Source: Phenylobacterium montanum (GTDB lineage: Bacteria > Pseudomonadota > Alphaproteobacteria > Caulobacterales > Caulobacteraceae). Taken from it: 64,000 nt of DNA. The DNA lies in the NCBI RefSeq assembly GCF_018135625.1, contig NZ_CP073078.1, forward strand, positions 4,434,501 to 4,498,500. Reading direction: 5' to 3'. Numbering within the stretch: the first letter of the stretch is position 1; every line of letters starts with the position of its first letter. This document shows, piece by piece, positions 41,873 to 49,061 of the stretch. The notes under the pieces were generated by a model. It was not told where the DNA came from, did no database searches, and saw only the letters and a program-made list of their open reading frames with translations. Made by a program: the position numbers and the translations under genes.

Positions 41873-43105
41873 TCAGAGGCCCAGCACGGCCTTGGCCATG
41901 ATATTGCGCTGGATCTCGTTGGTCCCGGCATAGATAGAGCCGGCCCGATCGTTCAGGTACTTGGCCATCACCGTCCAGCTGTGCTCAGGGCCGGCGGCGA
42001 AGTTGTCGCCGGGCGGTGTGAAGCCTGGAACAGGGCCGCCGGGACTGGTCCGGTGCGGCTGGAACGGGGCGATGAAATGGGCCGCCGCCTCGATCGCCAG
42101 TTCGGTCAGCTTCTGGCTGAGTTCTGTCGCGACCGTCTTCAGCATGGAGGATTCCGGCCCGGGCGCGGCGCCCTGGGACAGGCTGGCCATCAGCCTGAGC
42201 TCGACCCCTTCCAGGGCCGCGATCTCGACGCCGGCCTGGGCCAGCTTGGCGCGGAAGGCAGGATCGTCGATCAGCCGACCACCGGCCCCGTCGCTCTCGC
42301 TCGAGGCCATGGCGCGGATCTTGTTCAGCCGGCCGGAAAGGCCCGGCGAGGCGGCATGGCCGCCGCGCTCGAACTGCATCAGGTACTTGGCCACAGTCCA
42401 GCCGTCGCCGACCTGGCCCACCACATTGGCCTTAGGGACCCGCACGTCGGTGAAGAACACCTCGTTCTGCACGTGCTCGCCCGACAGGGAGACGATCGGC
42501 CGGACCTCGACCCCCGGGGTTTTCATGTCGATCAGGATGAAGGTGATGCCGCGCTGGCGGATCTCCTCCCTGGAGGTCCGGACCAGGCAGAAGATCCAGT
42601 TGGCGTAGTTGGCGTGGGTGATCCAGATCTTGTGCCCGTTGCAGACGAAGTCGTCGCCGTCGGCCACCGCGCTCATCTGCAGCGAGGCGAGGTCCGAGCC
42701 CGAGCCCGGCTCGGAATAGCCCTGGCACCAGTAGTCCTCGGCGCTCAGCATCCTGGGCAGGTAATGGGCCTTCTGCTCAGGGGTCCCGTAGCCGATCAGC
42801 ACCGGCCCGCACATGCCGATGCCCATGGGCGACTGCGGCGGGGCGCCGGCGGCGGAAAGCTCGCTGGAGAAGATGTAGTGCTGCACCACCGACCAGTCGC
42901 AGCCGCCGTACTCGACCGGCCAAGCCGGGGCGCCCCAGCCCTGGGCGTTGAGGATCTTCTGCCAGGCCACGCCCACCGGGCCGTCGCCATAGACGCTGGT
43001 CAGGCCCTTGCCGACCTTCATCAGATCCGGCGTCAGCTTTTCCGCGAGGAAGTCGCGCACCTCCTCGCGAAATCGCCGGTCGGTGTCGCTCCAGGCCAGG
43101 TCCAT
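41873..43105 (-). CDS. acyl-CoA dehydrogenase
   Basis: 410 residues starting MDLAWSDTDRRFREEVRDFL at ATG 43105, which has GGGAG upstream; an in-frame ATG at 43132 is an alternative. Motifs: CQGYSEPGSGSDLASLQMSA, FVCNGHKIWITHANYANWIF, NEVFFTDVRVPKANVVGQVG and the C-terminal GSIYAGTNEIQRNIMAKAVL. All FAD-contact elements are present, so it should work alone or with a partner from elsewhere. The proposed partner gene is not adjacent; an Lrp gene lies 95 bases upstream on the same strand. Confidence 0.94.
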   Translation of the reverse strand: MDLAWSDTDRRFREEVRDFLAEKLTPDLMKVGKGLTSVYGDGPVGVAWQKILNAQGWGAPAWPVEYGGCDWSVVQHYIFSSELSAAGAPPQSPMGIGMCGPVLIGYGTPEQKAHYLPRMLSAEDYWCQGYSEPGSGSDLASLQMSAVADGDDFVCNGHKIWITHANYANWIFCLVRTSREEIRQRGITFILIDMKTPGVEVRPIVSLSGEHVQNEVFFTDVRVPKANVVGQVGDGWTVAKYLMQFERGGHAASPGLSGRLNKIRAMASSESDGAGGRLIDDPAFRAKLAQAGVEIAALEGVELRLMASLSQGAAPGPESSMLKTVATELSQKLTELAIEAAAHFIAPFQPHRTSPGGPVPGFTPPGDNFAAGPEHSWTVMAKYLNDRAGSIYAGTNEIQRNIMAKAVLGL

Positions 43106-43200
43106 GAGGTCCGCTCCCGTGTTCGCCGCCATCAGGGCGCAAGGCGCGGGCGGGCGCAATCCCGTCACGCAAGGGCAAGGGGCGGAGTTTTTCTGAAGCT

Positions 43201-43683
43201 TCAGCGGTCGTCGAGCTGGGCCAGGGGCAGGGCGGTTGAGTCCTTCAGGGTCTCCAGGACGAAGCTGGAGCGGACATCCTTGACCCCCGGCATCTTCAAA
43301 AGACGTTTCATGGTGAACTCGGCATAGGCGTCGAGGTTCGGCACCACCACCTTCAAGAGGTAGTCGAACGCCCCGGTCATCGCCTGGCAGGTGACCACCG
43401 CCGGGTCGCGCAGGATGGCGTTGCGGAAGGCGTCGGCCACCGTGTCGTTGTGCCGGTCCACCTGGACCTCGACAAAAGCCACCACGTCCAGACCCAGCTT
43501 GCGCCGGTCGAGCAGGGCCACATAGCCCGAGATCACCCCGTCGGCCTCCAGCGCCTTGACCCGGCGCAGGCACGGGCTGGGCGACAGGCCGACACGGGCG
43601 GCGAGGTCGACATTGGACAGTTGCCCCTCGACCTGGAGGGTTTCCAGGATACGTCGGTCGGTGCGGGACAGCCTCTGCAACAT
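43201..43683 (-). CDS. Lrp/AsnC family transcriptional regulator (next to phhA)
   Basis: 160 residues. Helix-turn-helix at about 6-50 (TDRRILETLQVEGQLSNVDL, then VGLSPSPCLRRVKALEADGV, with the CLRRVK motif diagnostic of Lrp) and a RAM domain with CQAMTGAFDYLLKVVVPNLD. ATG 43683 is preceded by GAGGG; an upstream ATG at 43722 is less likely. It is divergent from the FAH-like/phhA pair over 150 bases of A+T-richer DNA, so it probably responds to phenylalanine or tyrosine and controls that pair. Confidence 0.92.
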   Translation of the reverse strand: MLQRLSRTDRRILETLQVEGQLSNVDLAARVGLSPSPCLRRVKALEADGVISGYVALLDRRKLGLDVVAFVEVQVDRHNDTVADAFRNAILRDPAVVTCQAMTGAFDYLLKVVVPNLDAYAEFTMKRLLKMPGVKDVRSSFVLETLKDSTALPLAQLDDR

Positions 43684-43834
43684 CGTGCCCTCATTTGCGC
43701 GGCTCGCGCCATGTTGCGTCAACTATTCCAGAAATCGCGACCATTTAGCAACAAACTACCGCCACAATCGCGGCATCATAGGCATTCATAGTCGCCAGCG
43801 CCGCCGAATCCGGCTTCAGGAGGTCCGTTCCCAG

Positions 43835-44539
43835 ATGAAATTGGCTTCGCTCGAAGACGGTCCCGAGGGCCGGCTGTTCGTGGTCTCCGACGACATGGGC
43901 TGGCGGATCAGCGCCGCGGAGATCGCGCCGACGATGAGCGCGGCCATGGCCGACTGGGATCGCTGCGAACCCCTTCTGCGCGGCGTCGCCGCCTTCCTGA
44001 ACCGCGGCGCTCAGCGCTTTGTTCGCTTCGAGCCCGCCGCTTGTGAATCCGCGTGCCGCGGGACGGTCGCCCCGGGCGAAGCGGCCGAGTTCAGCCGCGG
44101 CGCTGCGGTGATGGTCGGGCCGGTGGCCAAGGGCGCCAGCCGCACCGAAGCCGCCGCCGCCGTGCGCCTGGTCATGCTGCAGATGGATGGCCCGATGGGC
44201 CCGGCCCGGGCGCCCTTGGCGGTGACGGTCGATGTCCTCGGCGAGGCCTGGCGCGACGGCCGGCTGACCTGCGCCCCGACCATCGAGATCGACGCCGACC
44301 TCGCCGCCAGCGCGCCGGTGGTGTTCGACTTCGCCGCCGCCATCCAGGAGGCCGCCCGCGACGGCGGCCTGGCCGGGGGCTCGGTGGTCAGCCTCAGCGA
44401 TCTGCGCCCCACAAAGGCCGCCAAGCTGGCCGAGGGCGAGGTGGTCCGTTACGAACTGCGCGACGCCCTCAGCCGCTCGACCTTCGGCGCGGTCGAGCTG
44501 CGCGCCACCGTCGCAGCCGAGGCCCGGGAGGTCGCCTGA
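43835..44539 (+). CDS. truncated FAH-like protein, probable pseudoenzyme, coupled to phhA
   Basis: 234 residues. The start MKLASLEDGPEGRLFVVSDD, then EIAPTMSAAMADWD, and the later VTVDVLGEAWRDGRL and DALSRSTFGAVE follow the fumarylacetoacetate hydrolase-family protein of about 330 residues. The middle third, which holds the metal-binding Glu-x-Glu and Asp residues and the WADGSAY-type active-site strand, is missing or replaced (AEFSRGAAVMVGPVAKGA, MDGPMGPARA). No metal site is visible, so it is unlikely to be catalytic. AGGAGG precedes the ATG. The stop overlaps the phhA start (TGATG). The alignment was done from memory. Confidence 0.7.
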   Translation: MKLASLEDGPEGRLFVVSDDMGWRISAAEIAPTMSAAMADWDRCEPLLRGVAAFLNRGAQRFVRFEPAACESACRGTVAPGEAAEFSRGAAVMVGPVAKGASRTEAAAAVRLVMLQMDGPMGPARAPLAVTVDVLGEAWRDGRLTCAPTIEIDADLAASAPVVFDFAAAIQEAARDGGLAGGSVVSLSDLRPTKAAKLAEGEVVRYELRDALSRSTFGAVELRATVAAEAREVA

Positions 44540-45366
44540 TGGGCGCCGCCGCCGACCTGACGCCCCCGCCGGGCGCAGCGGCGGACTGGACCATCGACCA
44601 GGGCTGGGACGCCTATGCGCCGGCCGAGCACCAGGTCTGGCTGACCCTCTATGAGCGCCAGGCGGCGCTGCTGAAGGGCCGGGCCTGCGACGCCTTCCTG
44701 CACGGGCTGGATGCTTTGGACCTGCACGGCGGCGGCATTCCCGATCTGCGCCGGGTCAATCCGGCGTTGGAAAAGCTGACCGGCTGGACGGTGGTCACGG
44801 TCCCGGGCCTGGTGCCCGACCCGGTATTCTTCGACCATCTGGCCAACCGCCGCTTCCCCGCCGGCCAGTTCATTCGCCGGCCCGACCAGCTGGACTACCT
44901 GCAAGAACCCGACATTTTCCACGATGTGTTCGGCCATGTGCCCATGCTGACCGACCCGGTGTTCGCCGACTACATGTGCGCCTATGGCCGGGGCGGCCTG
45001 CGCGCCCTGGGTCTCGGCCAACTGCACCATCTAGCGCGGCTCTACTGGCACACCGTCGAGTTCGGCCTGCTCCAGGCGCCCGAGGGCCTCAGGATCTACG
45101 GCGCCGGCATCGTTTCCTCGCGCAAGGAGACGATCTACAGCCTGGAGGATCCGCGGCCGAAGCGGATCGAGTTTGACCTCGAGCGGGTGATGCGCACCGT
45201 CTACAAGATCGACGACCTGCAACCGACCTATTTCGTTATCCCGTCGCTGCAGGCGCTGCTGGACGCTACCCTGCAGGACTTCGCAGCCATCTACGACCGC
45301 CTGCGCGCCGAGCCGGACATCGGCCTGGGCGAAGTTACGGCCGAGGATCACCTGATCGCGGCCTAA
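44539..45366 (+). CDS. phhA: phenylalanine 4-monooxygenase
   Basis: 275-residue iron and tetrahydropterin enzyme converting phenylalanine to tyrosine. Iron ligands are His128 and His133 (DIFHDVFGHVPML) and Glu174 (YWHTVEFGLL). The conserved start of the catalytic core (AYAPAEHQVWLTLYERQAAL), FIRRPDQLDYLQEPD and GAGIVSSRKETIYSLED all match short bacterial enzymes without the regulatory ACT domain. The ATG overlaps the FAH-like stop by one base. The pterin-recycling partner phhB (carbinolamine dehydratase) is not adjacent; the FAH-like gene occupies the partner position. Confidence 0.96.
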   Translation: MGAAADLTPPPGAAADWTIDQGWDAYAPAEHQVWLTLYERQAALLKGRACDAFLHGLDALDLHGGGIPDLRRVNPALEKLTGWTVVTVPGLVPDPVFFDHLANRRFPAGQFIRRPDQLDYLQEPDIFHDVFGHVPMLTDPVFADYMCAYGRGGLRALGLGQLHHLARLYWHTVEFGLLQAPEGLRIYGAGIVSSRKETIYSLEDPRPKRIEFDLERVMRTVYKIDDLQPTYFVIPSLQALLDATLQDFAAIYDRLRAEPDIGLGEVTAEDHLIAA

Positions 45367-46196
45367 CCGGCCTGGGCCGCCAGCCTCTCGCTCTCCGCCC
45401 ACAGCCGCGCGGCGGCCGCATCGTCCTGGGCCTCGGCCGAGGGCGCGACGGGCATTCGTTTGTAGAAATAGAGGCCGGTCTGGCTCTCGACCTCAGGCGA
45501 ACTGGCCAGGTGGATGATGGTGTCCGCCCCGGCCTTGGGCGTCACCGCCATCAGCTTGGCCAGCGGCATCAGCCTCTGCAGCATCCCGCCCGACTGATCG
45601 CCGAAGCGGGTGGCGACGAAGCCGGGGTGCAGGCAGTTGGCGACAACCCCTGACCCGGCCAGCCGCCGGGCCAGTTCGCGCGTGAACAGGATGTTGGCCA
45701 GCTTGGAACGGCCATAGACTTCGAAACCCGAATAGCTCTTCGCCGCTTGCAGGTCCTCGAAATCGAGCCGGGAGCCCTGGTGGGCTCTTGAGGCGGTGCT
45801 GACGACGCGCGCTCCCGGCGTCGCCTTCAGCCGGTCCAGCAGGCCCTCCGTCAGCACGAAATAGGCCATGTGATTCAGGGCGAAGGTCAGCTCCAGCCCG
45901 TCGGGCGACAGTCGGCGGCTGTTGAACAGGGCGCCGGCGTTGTTGATCAGCACGTCGATGCGGGGCTCGGCGGCGGCGATCTGGGCGGCCAGGGCGCGGG
46001 TTGCCCCGATCGAGGCGAGATCGGCGATGTACAGGCTGTGAGCCTGGCCGGGCTTCAACCGCTTCAGGGTCGCTTCGCCCCTGGCCTTGTCCCGGGCCAC
46101 CAGGACAACGCGCGCCCCCTGCGCCGCCAGGGCCTCGGCCGCGACCTGGCCGATGCCGGAGGTCCCGCCCGTGATCACAACCACCTTGCCGTTCAT
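45363..46196 (-). CDS. short-chain dehydrogenase (retinol dehydrogenase-like SDR)
   Basis: 277 residues starting MNGKVVVITGGTSGIGQVAA at ATG 46196, with GGAGAG upstream. Catalytic Tyr161 and Lys165 (YGRSKLANIL), NNAGALFNSRR and the long DLEDLQ-type loop match the RDH/WWOX-like SDR branch that uses NADP (VARDKARG after strand 2). It converges on phhA with a four-base overlap of the stops. A 22-base perfect palindrome lies 27 bases upstream of its start. Confidence 0.92.
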   Translation of the reverse strand: MNGKVVVITGGTSGIGQVAAEALAAQGARVVLVARDKARGEATLKRLKPGQAHSLYIADLASIGATRALAAQIAAAEPRIDVLINNAGALFNSRRLSPDGLELTFALNHMAYFVLTEGLLDRLKATPGARVVSTASRAHQGSRLDFEDLQAAKSYSGFEVYGRSKLANILFTRELARRLAGSGVVANCLHPGFVATRFGDQSGGMLQRLMPLAKLMAVTPKAGADTIIHLASSPEVESQTGLYFYKRMPVAPSAEAQDDAAAARLWAESERLAAQAG

Positions 46197-46222
46197 GTCG
46201 CGCTCTCCATGGCGAGGGCCCA

Positions 46223-46244
46223 ATCACGTTTCATGAAACGTGAT
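46223..46244. promoter_or_regulatory. 22-base perfect palindrome upstream of the SDR
   Basis: ATCACGTTTCATGAAACGTGAT is identical on both strands. It could be an operator 27 bases from the SDR start, but it also abuts repeat D, and from memory similar sequences often travel with such AGAGCGGGATGCG elements in alphaproteobacteria. I therefore favour it being the tail of that repeat. Confidence 0.6.
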
Positions 46245-46259
46245 CGATTCTAAAAGTTT

Positions 46260-46310
46260 AGAGCGGGATCGATGCGAAAAACCGGTTCCCACTTTTTCGC
46301 ATCCCGCTCT
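46260..46310. repeat. family D palindromic repeat (AGAGCGGGAT...ATCCCGCTCT)
   Basis: 51-base hairpin: AGAGCGGGAT, then CG, ATGCGAAAAA, a loop holding ACCGGTTCCC, and the return TTTTTCGCATCCCGCTCT. The left arm carries a two-base insertion (CG) relative to the right. The stop codon of the GMC oxidoreductase (46309-46311) is formed by the end of this element. Confidence 0.85.
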
Positions 46311-47931
46311 AGGCCCGCGCGTCCTCGATCATCATCCGCGCCGCCTTTTCCGCGATCATCACCGTCGGCGCGTGGGTGTTGCCTGAGGTGATGGTCGGCA
46401 TGATCGAGGCGTCGGCGATGCGCAGAGCTTCGATCCCTCGCACCTTGAGCCGCGGATCGACCACGCTGCTTTCGTCGGCGCCCATGCGGCAGGTCCCGAC
46501 GGGGTGGAAGATGGTCGTGGCGATGCGGCCGATGGCGGCCAGAAGCTCGTCGTGGCTGGAGACCGCCGACCCGGGCAGGTGCTCGACGGGCTTGAACCGG
46601 GCCAGGGCCGGAGCGGCGCAGATCCGGCGGGTCAAGGCGATGGCGTCCAGGGCCACGGCCTGGTCGGCCTCGCTGCTGAGATAGTTGGGCCGGATCGCCG
46701 GCGCAGCCGTGGGATCGGGGTCCTGCAGAATAACCTCGCCGCGGCTCTGGGGCCGCAGGTTGCAGACTGAGGCGGTGAAGGCGTCGAAGGGATGCAGGGG
46801 CTGGCCGAAGGCGTCCAGGCTCAGCGGCTGGACGTGATATTCCAGGTCCGGCGTCGCCGCCCGGTCCGATGAATGGGCGAAGAGGCCCAGCTGGCTCGGG
46901 GCCATGGACAGGGGGCCGGAACGGGACAGGGCGTATTCGGCCCCGATCATCACCCGGCCCATCAGGCTGGCGGCGCGGGTGTTCAGGGTGCGGGTTCCAG
47001 TGACCTTATAGACCGCGCGGATTTGCAGATGGTCCTGAAGGTTGGCGCCGACCGCTGGCATGTCCCGCAGCGGCTCCACGCCGGCCGACTTCAGCCGGGC
47101 CGCGGGCCCCAGGCCGCTGAGCTGCAACAGGTGCGGCGAGCCGACGGCGCCGGCGGCCAGGATCACCTCGCCGCGGGCCTCGGCGCTGCGCAGCCGGCCG
47201 CCCTGGCGGAATTCGACTCCCCGGGCGCGACCCCCTTCGATCACCAGCCGCTCGGCCTGGGCGCCGGTGACGACCGTCAGGTTCGGGCGGGACCGCACGG
47301 GGTCAAGGAAGGCGCGCGCCGCGCTCCAGCGCAGGCCGCACTTCTGGGTCACTTCGAACTTGCCGCTGCCGAAGTTGTCGCCGCGGTTGAAGTCAGAGGT
47401 CTTGGGGATGCCGCACTGTTCGGCTGCGTCGGCGAAGGCGCCCAGGATCGGCCAATCCAGCCTCTGCCGCTCGACCCGCAAGGGCCCGCCTGCGCCATGG
47501 AAATCGTCCGCCCCGGCGTGATGGTCTTCCGAGGCCTTGAACAGGGGCAGGACGTCATCCCAGCCCCAGCCTGCGCAGCCGAGCTGGCGCCAGTGGTCGT
47601 AGTCCGCCGCCTGACCGCGCATGTAGATCATGCCGTTGATCGAGGACGAGCCGCCCAGAAGCCGCCCGCGGGGATAGTTCAGCGCCCGCCCGCCCAGGCC
47701 CGGCTCGGCTTCGGTCCGGAAGCACCAGTCGGTGCGGGCCTTTCCTTGCGTATAGAGGTAGCCGATCGGCACCTGCACCCAGAACAGCCGGTCGTGTCCG
47801 CCGGCCTCCAGCAGCAGCACGCGGTTGCGCGGATCGGCGCTCAGGCGATTGGCCAGGACGCAGCCCGCCGAGCCGGCGCCGACCACGATATAGTCGAAGC
47901 TTCCAATGCTCTCGCGCGCCTCGCCGGCCAT
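46309..47931 (-). CDS. GMC family oxidoreductase (choline dehydrogenase-like)
   Basis: 540-residue FAD-dependent alcohol dehydrogenase. The dinucleotide-binding motif is DYIVVGAGSAGCVLANRL (13-30), followed by GRLLGGSSSINGMIYMRGQA (GMC signature 1) and GAVGSPHLLQLSGLGP (signature 2). The catalytic His is in IFHPVGTCRMGADESSVV and the His/Asn partner in SGNTHAPTVMIAEKAARM. Substrate is not choline with certainty: bet genes are absent. It ends in repeat D, which supplies its stop codon. It is divergent from an aldo/keto reductase 95 bases away. Confidence 0.94.
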   Translation of the reverse strand: MAGEARESIGSFDYIVVGAGSAGCVLANRLSADPRNRVLLLEAGGHDRLFWVQVPIGYLYTQGKARTDWCFRTEAEPGLGGRALNYPRGRLLGGSSSINGMIYMRGQAADYDHWRQLGCAGWGWDDVLPLFKASEDHHAGADDFHGAGGPLRVERQRLDWPILGAFADAAEQCGIPKTSDFNRGDNFGSGKFEVTQKCGLRWSAARAFLDPVRSRPNLTVVTGAQAERLVIEGGRARGVEFRQGGRLRSAEARGEVILAAGAVGSPHLLQLSGLGPAARLKSAGVEPLRDMPAVGANLQDHLQIRAVYKVTGTRTLNTRAASLMGRVMIGAEYALSRSGPLSMAPSQLGLFAHSSDRAATPDLEYHVQPLSLDAFGQPLHPFDAFTASVCNLRPQSRGEVILQDPDPTAAPAIRPNYLSSEADQAVALDAIALTRRICAAPALARFKPVEHLPGSAVSSHDELLAAIGRIATTIFHPVGTCRMGADESSVVDPRLKVRGIEALRIADASIMPTITSGNTHAPTVMIAEKAARMMIEDARA

Positions 47932-48026
47932 GCAGCGCCTCCCTCGCCCGAGGGATACGCCGGATTCACCGGTTTGCAGAAGCGCCGGTTTGCGAAATGC
48001 TGGCGGACAAGATTAGGAGGCGCGCC

Positions 48027-49010
48027 ATGCACACCCAAGACCTCGGGCCGATTGAGGCGGTCAGCCGCGTCACCCTGGGCGGAGGCGGCCTGGGCGAGCT
48101 ATGGGGCGAGACCACCCCGGCCGAGGCCATCGCCACCCTGAACGAGGCGGTGGAGGCCGGGATCAACCTGATCGACACCGCCCCGCTCTACAAAAACTGC
48201 GAGGCTGTGATCGGGGCGGCGTTCCAGGGCCGTCCGCCCCAGGGCCTGCGCTTCACCAGCAAGGTCTATCTAGGCTCGCCGCCGGCGGGCGAGGTCGCAG
48301 GGCGGATCGAGGCGGCCCTGGCCGCCAGCCTCGCCGCCATGCGGCTGGAGCGGCTCGACCTCTATTTCCTGCACACCAACATCTGCCCGGACGGCTACAT
48401 CTATGCCAGGGGCGCGCATCGCCAGGCGAATTTCGCCACCTTCTGGTCGCTCTATCGGGACGAGGTGATTCCCGCGTTCGAGCGGCTGAAGGCCCAGGGG
48501 CGCATAGGCGCCTGGGGGATCACCGCCACCGGCGTGCCGGCGACGATCCTTCAGGCCCTGGCGGCCGAGCCGCGGCCCCAAGTCTGCCAGGCGGTGAGCA
48601 ACCTTCTCGACAGCATCGGCGATATGCGGAGCTATGCCGAGCCGCCGCAGCCGCGGGCGATCATCGCCGAGGCGGTGCGGCAGGGCGTCGGCGTGATGGG
48701 TATCCGCGCGGTCCAGGCGGGCGCCCTGACCCGCGCTATCGACCGCGAACTGCATCCCAGGAGCGCCGAGCTGGCCGACTACGCTCGCGCCGCGCCCTAT
48801 CGCGCCCTGTGCGAGGCCTGGGGCGCCGACCCAGCGCTGGTCGCGCACCGCTATGCCTTGGGCATGGAGGGCGTCGACACTCTGATCCTGGGGGTCAAGA
48901 ACCGCGAGGAGTTGCGGCAATGCCTGGAAGCCGAACGGCTGGGGCCGCTGAGCGCCGAGGAGGTCGCGGCGGTCGACGCCCTCGGCCTCTCCGCGCCGCA
49001 GCCGGTTTGA
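48027..49010 (+). CDS. aldo/keto reductase
   Basis: 327-residue NADPH-dependent reductase. Catalytic tetrad: Asp50 and Tyr55 in GINLIDTAPLYKNCE, Lys79 in FTSKVYLG, and His in LDLYFLHTNICPDG. The barrel ends with IRAVQAGALTRAID. The start ATG 48027 has AGGAGG six bases upstream, so the longer frame from 47997 is not used. The fit is to the L-fucose/D-threo-aldose dehydrogenase-like branch (LGGGGLGELWGETT), but the substrate is unproven. Confidence 0.92.
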   Translation: MHTQDLGPIEAVSRVTLGGGGLGELWGETTPAEAIATLNEAVEAGINLIDTAPLYKNCEAVIGAAFQGRPPQGLRFTSKVYLGSPPAGEVAGRIEAALAASLAAMRLERLDLYFLHTNICPDGYIYARGAHRQANFATFWSLYRDEVIPAFERLKAQGRIGAWGITATGVPATILQALAAEPRPQVCQAVSNLLDSIGDMRSYAEPPQPRAIIAEAVRQGVGVMGIRAVQAGALTRAIDRELHPRSAELADYARAAPYRALCEAWGADPALVAHRYALGMEGVDTLILGVKNREELRQCLEAERLGPLSAEEVAAVDALGLSAPQPV

Positions 49011-49061
49011 CTTTCGCTGCGTCAGCGGCTTGATCGCGGGTCTAGCGTTCCGGAGCGTCCC

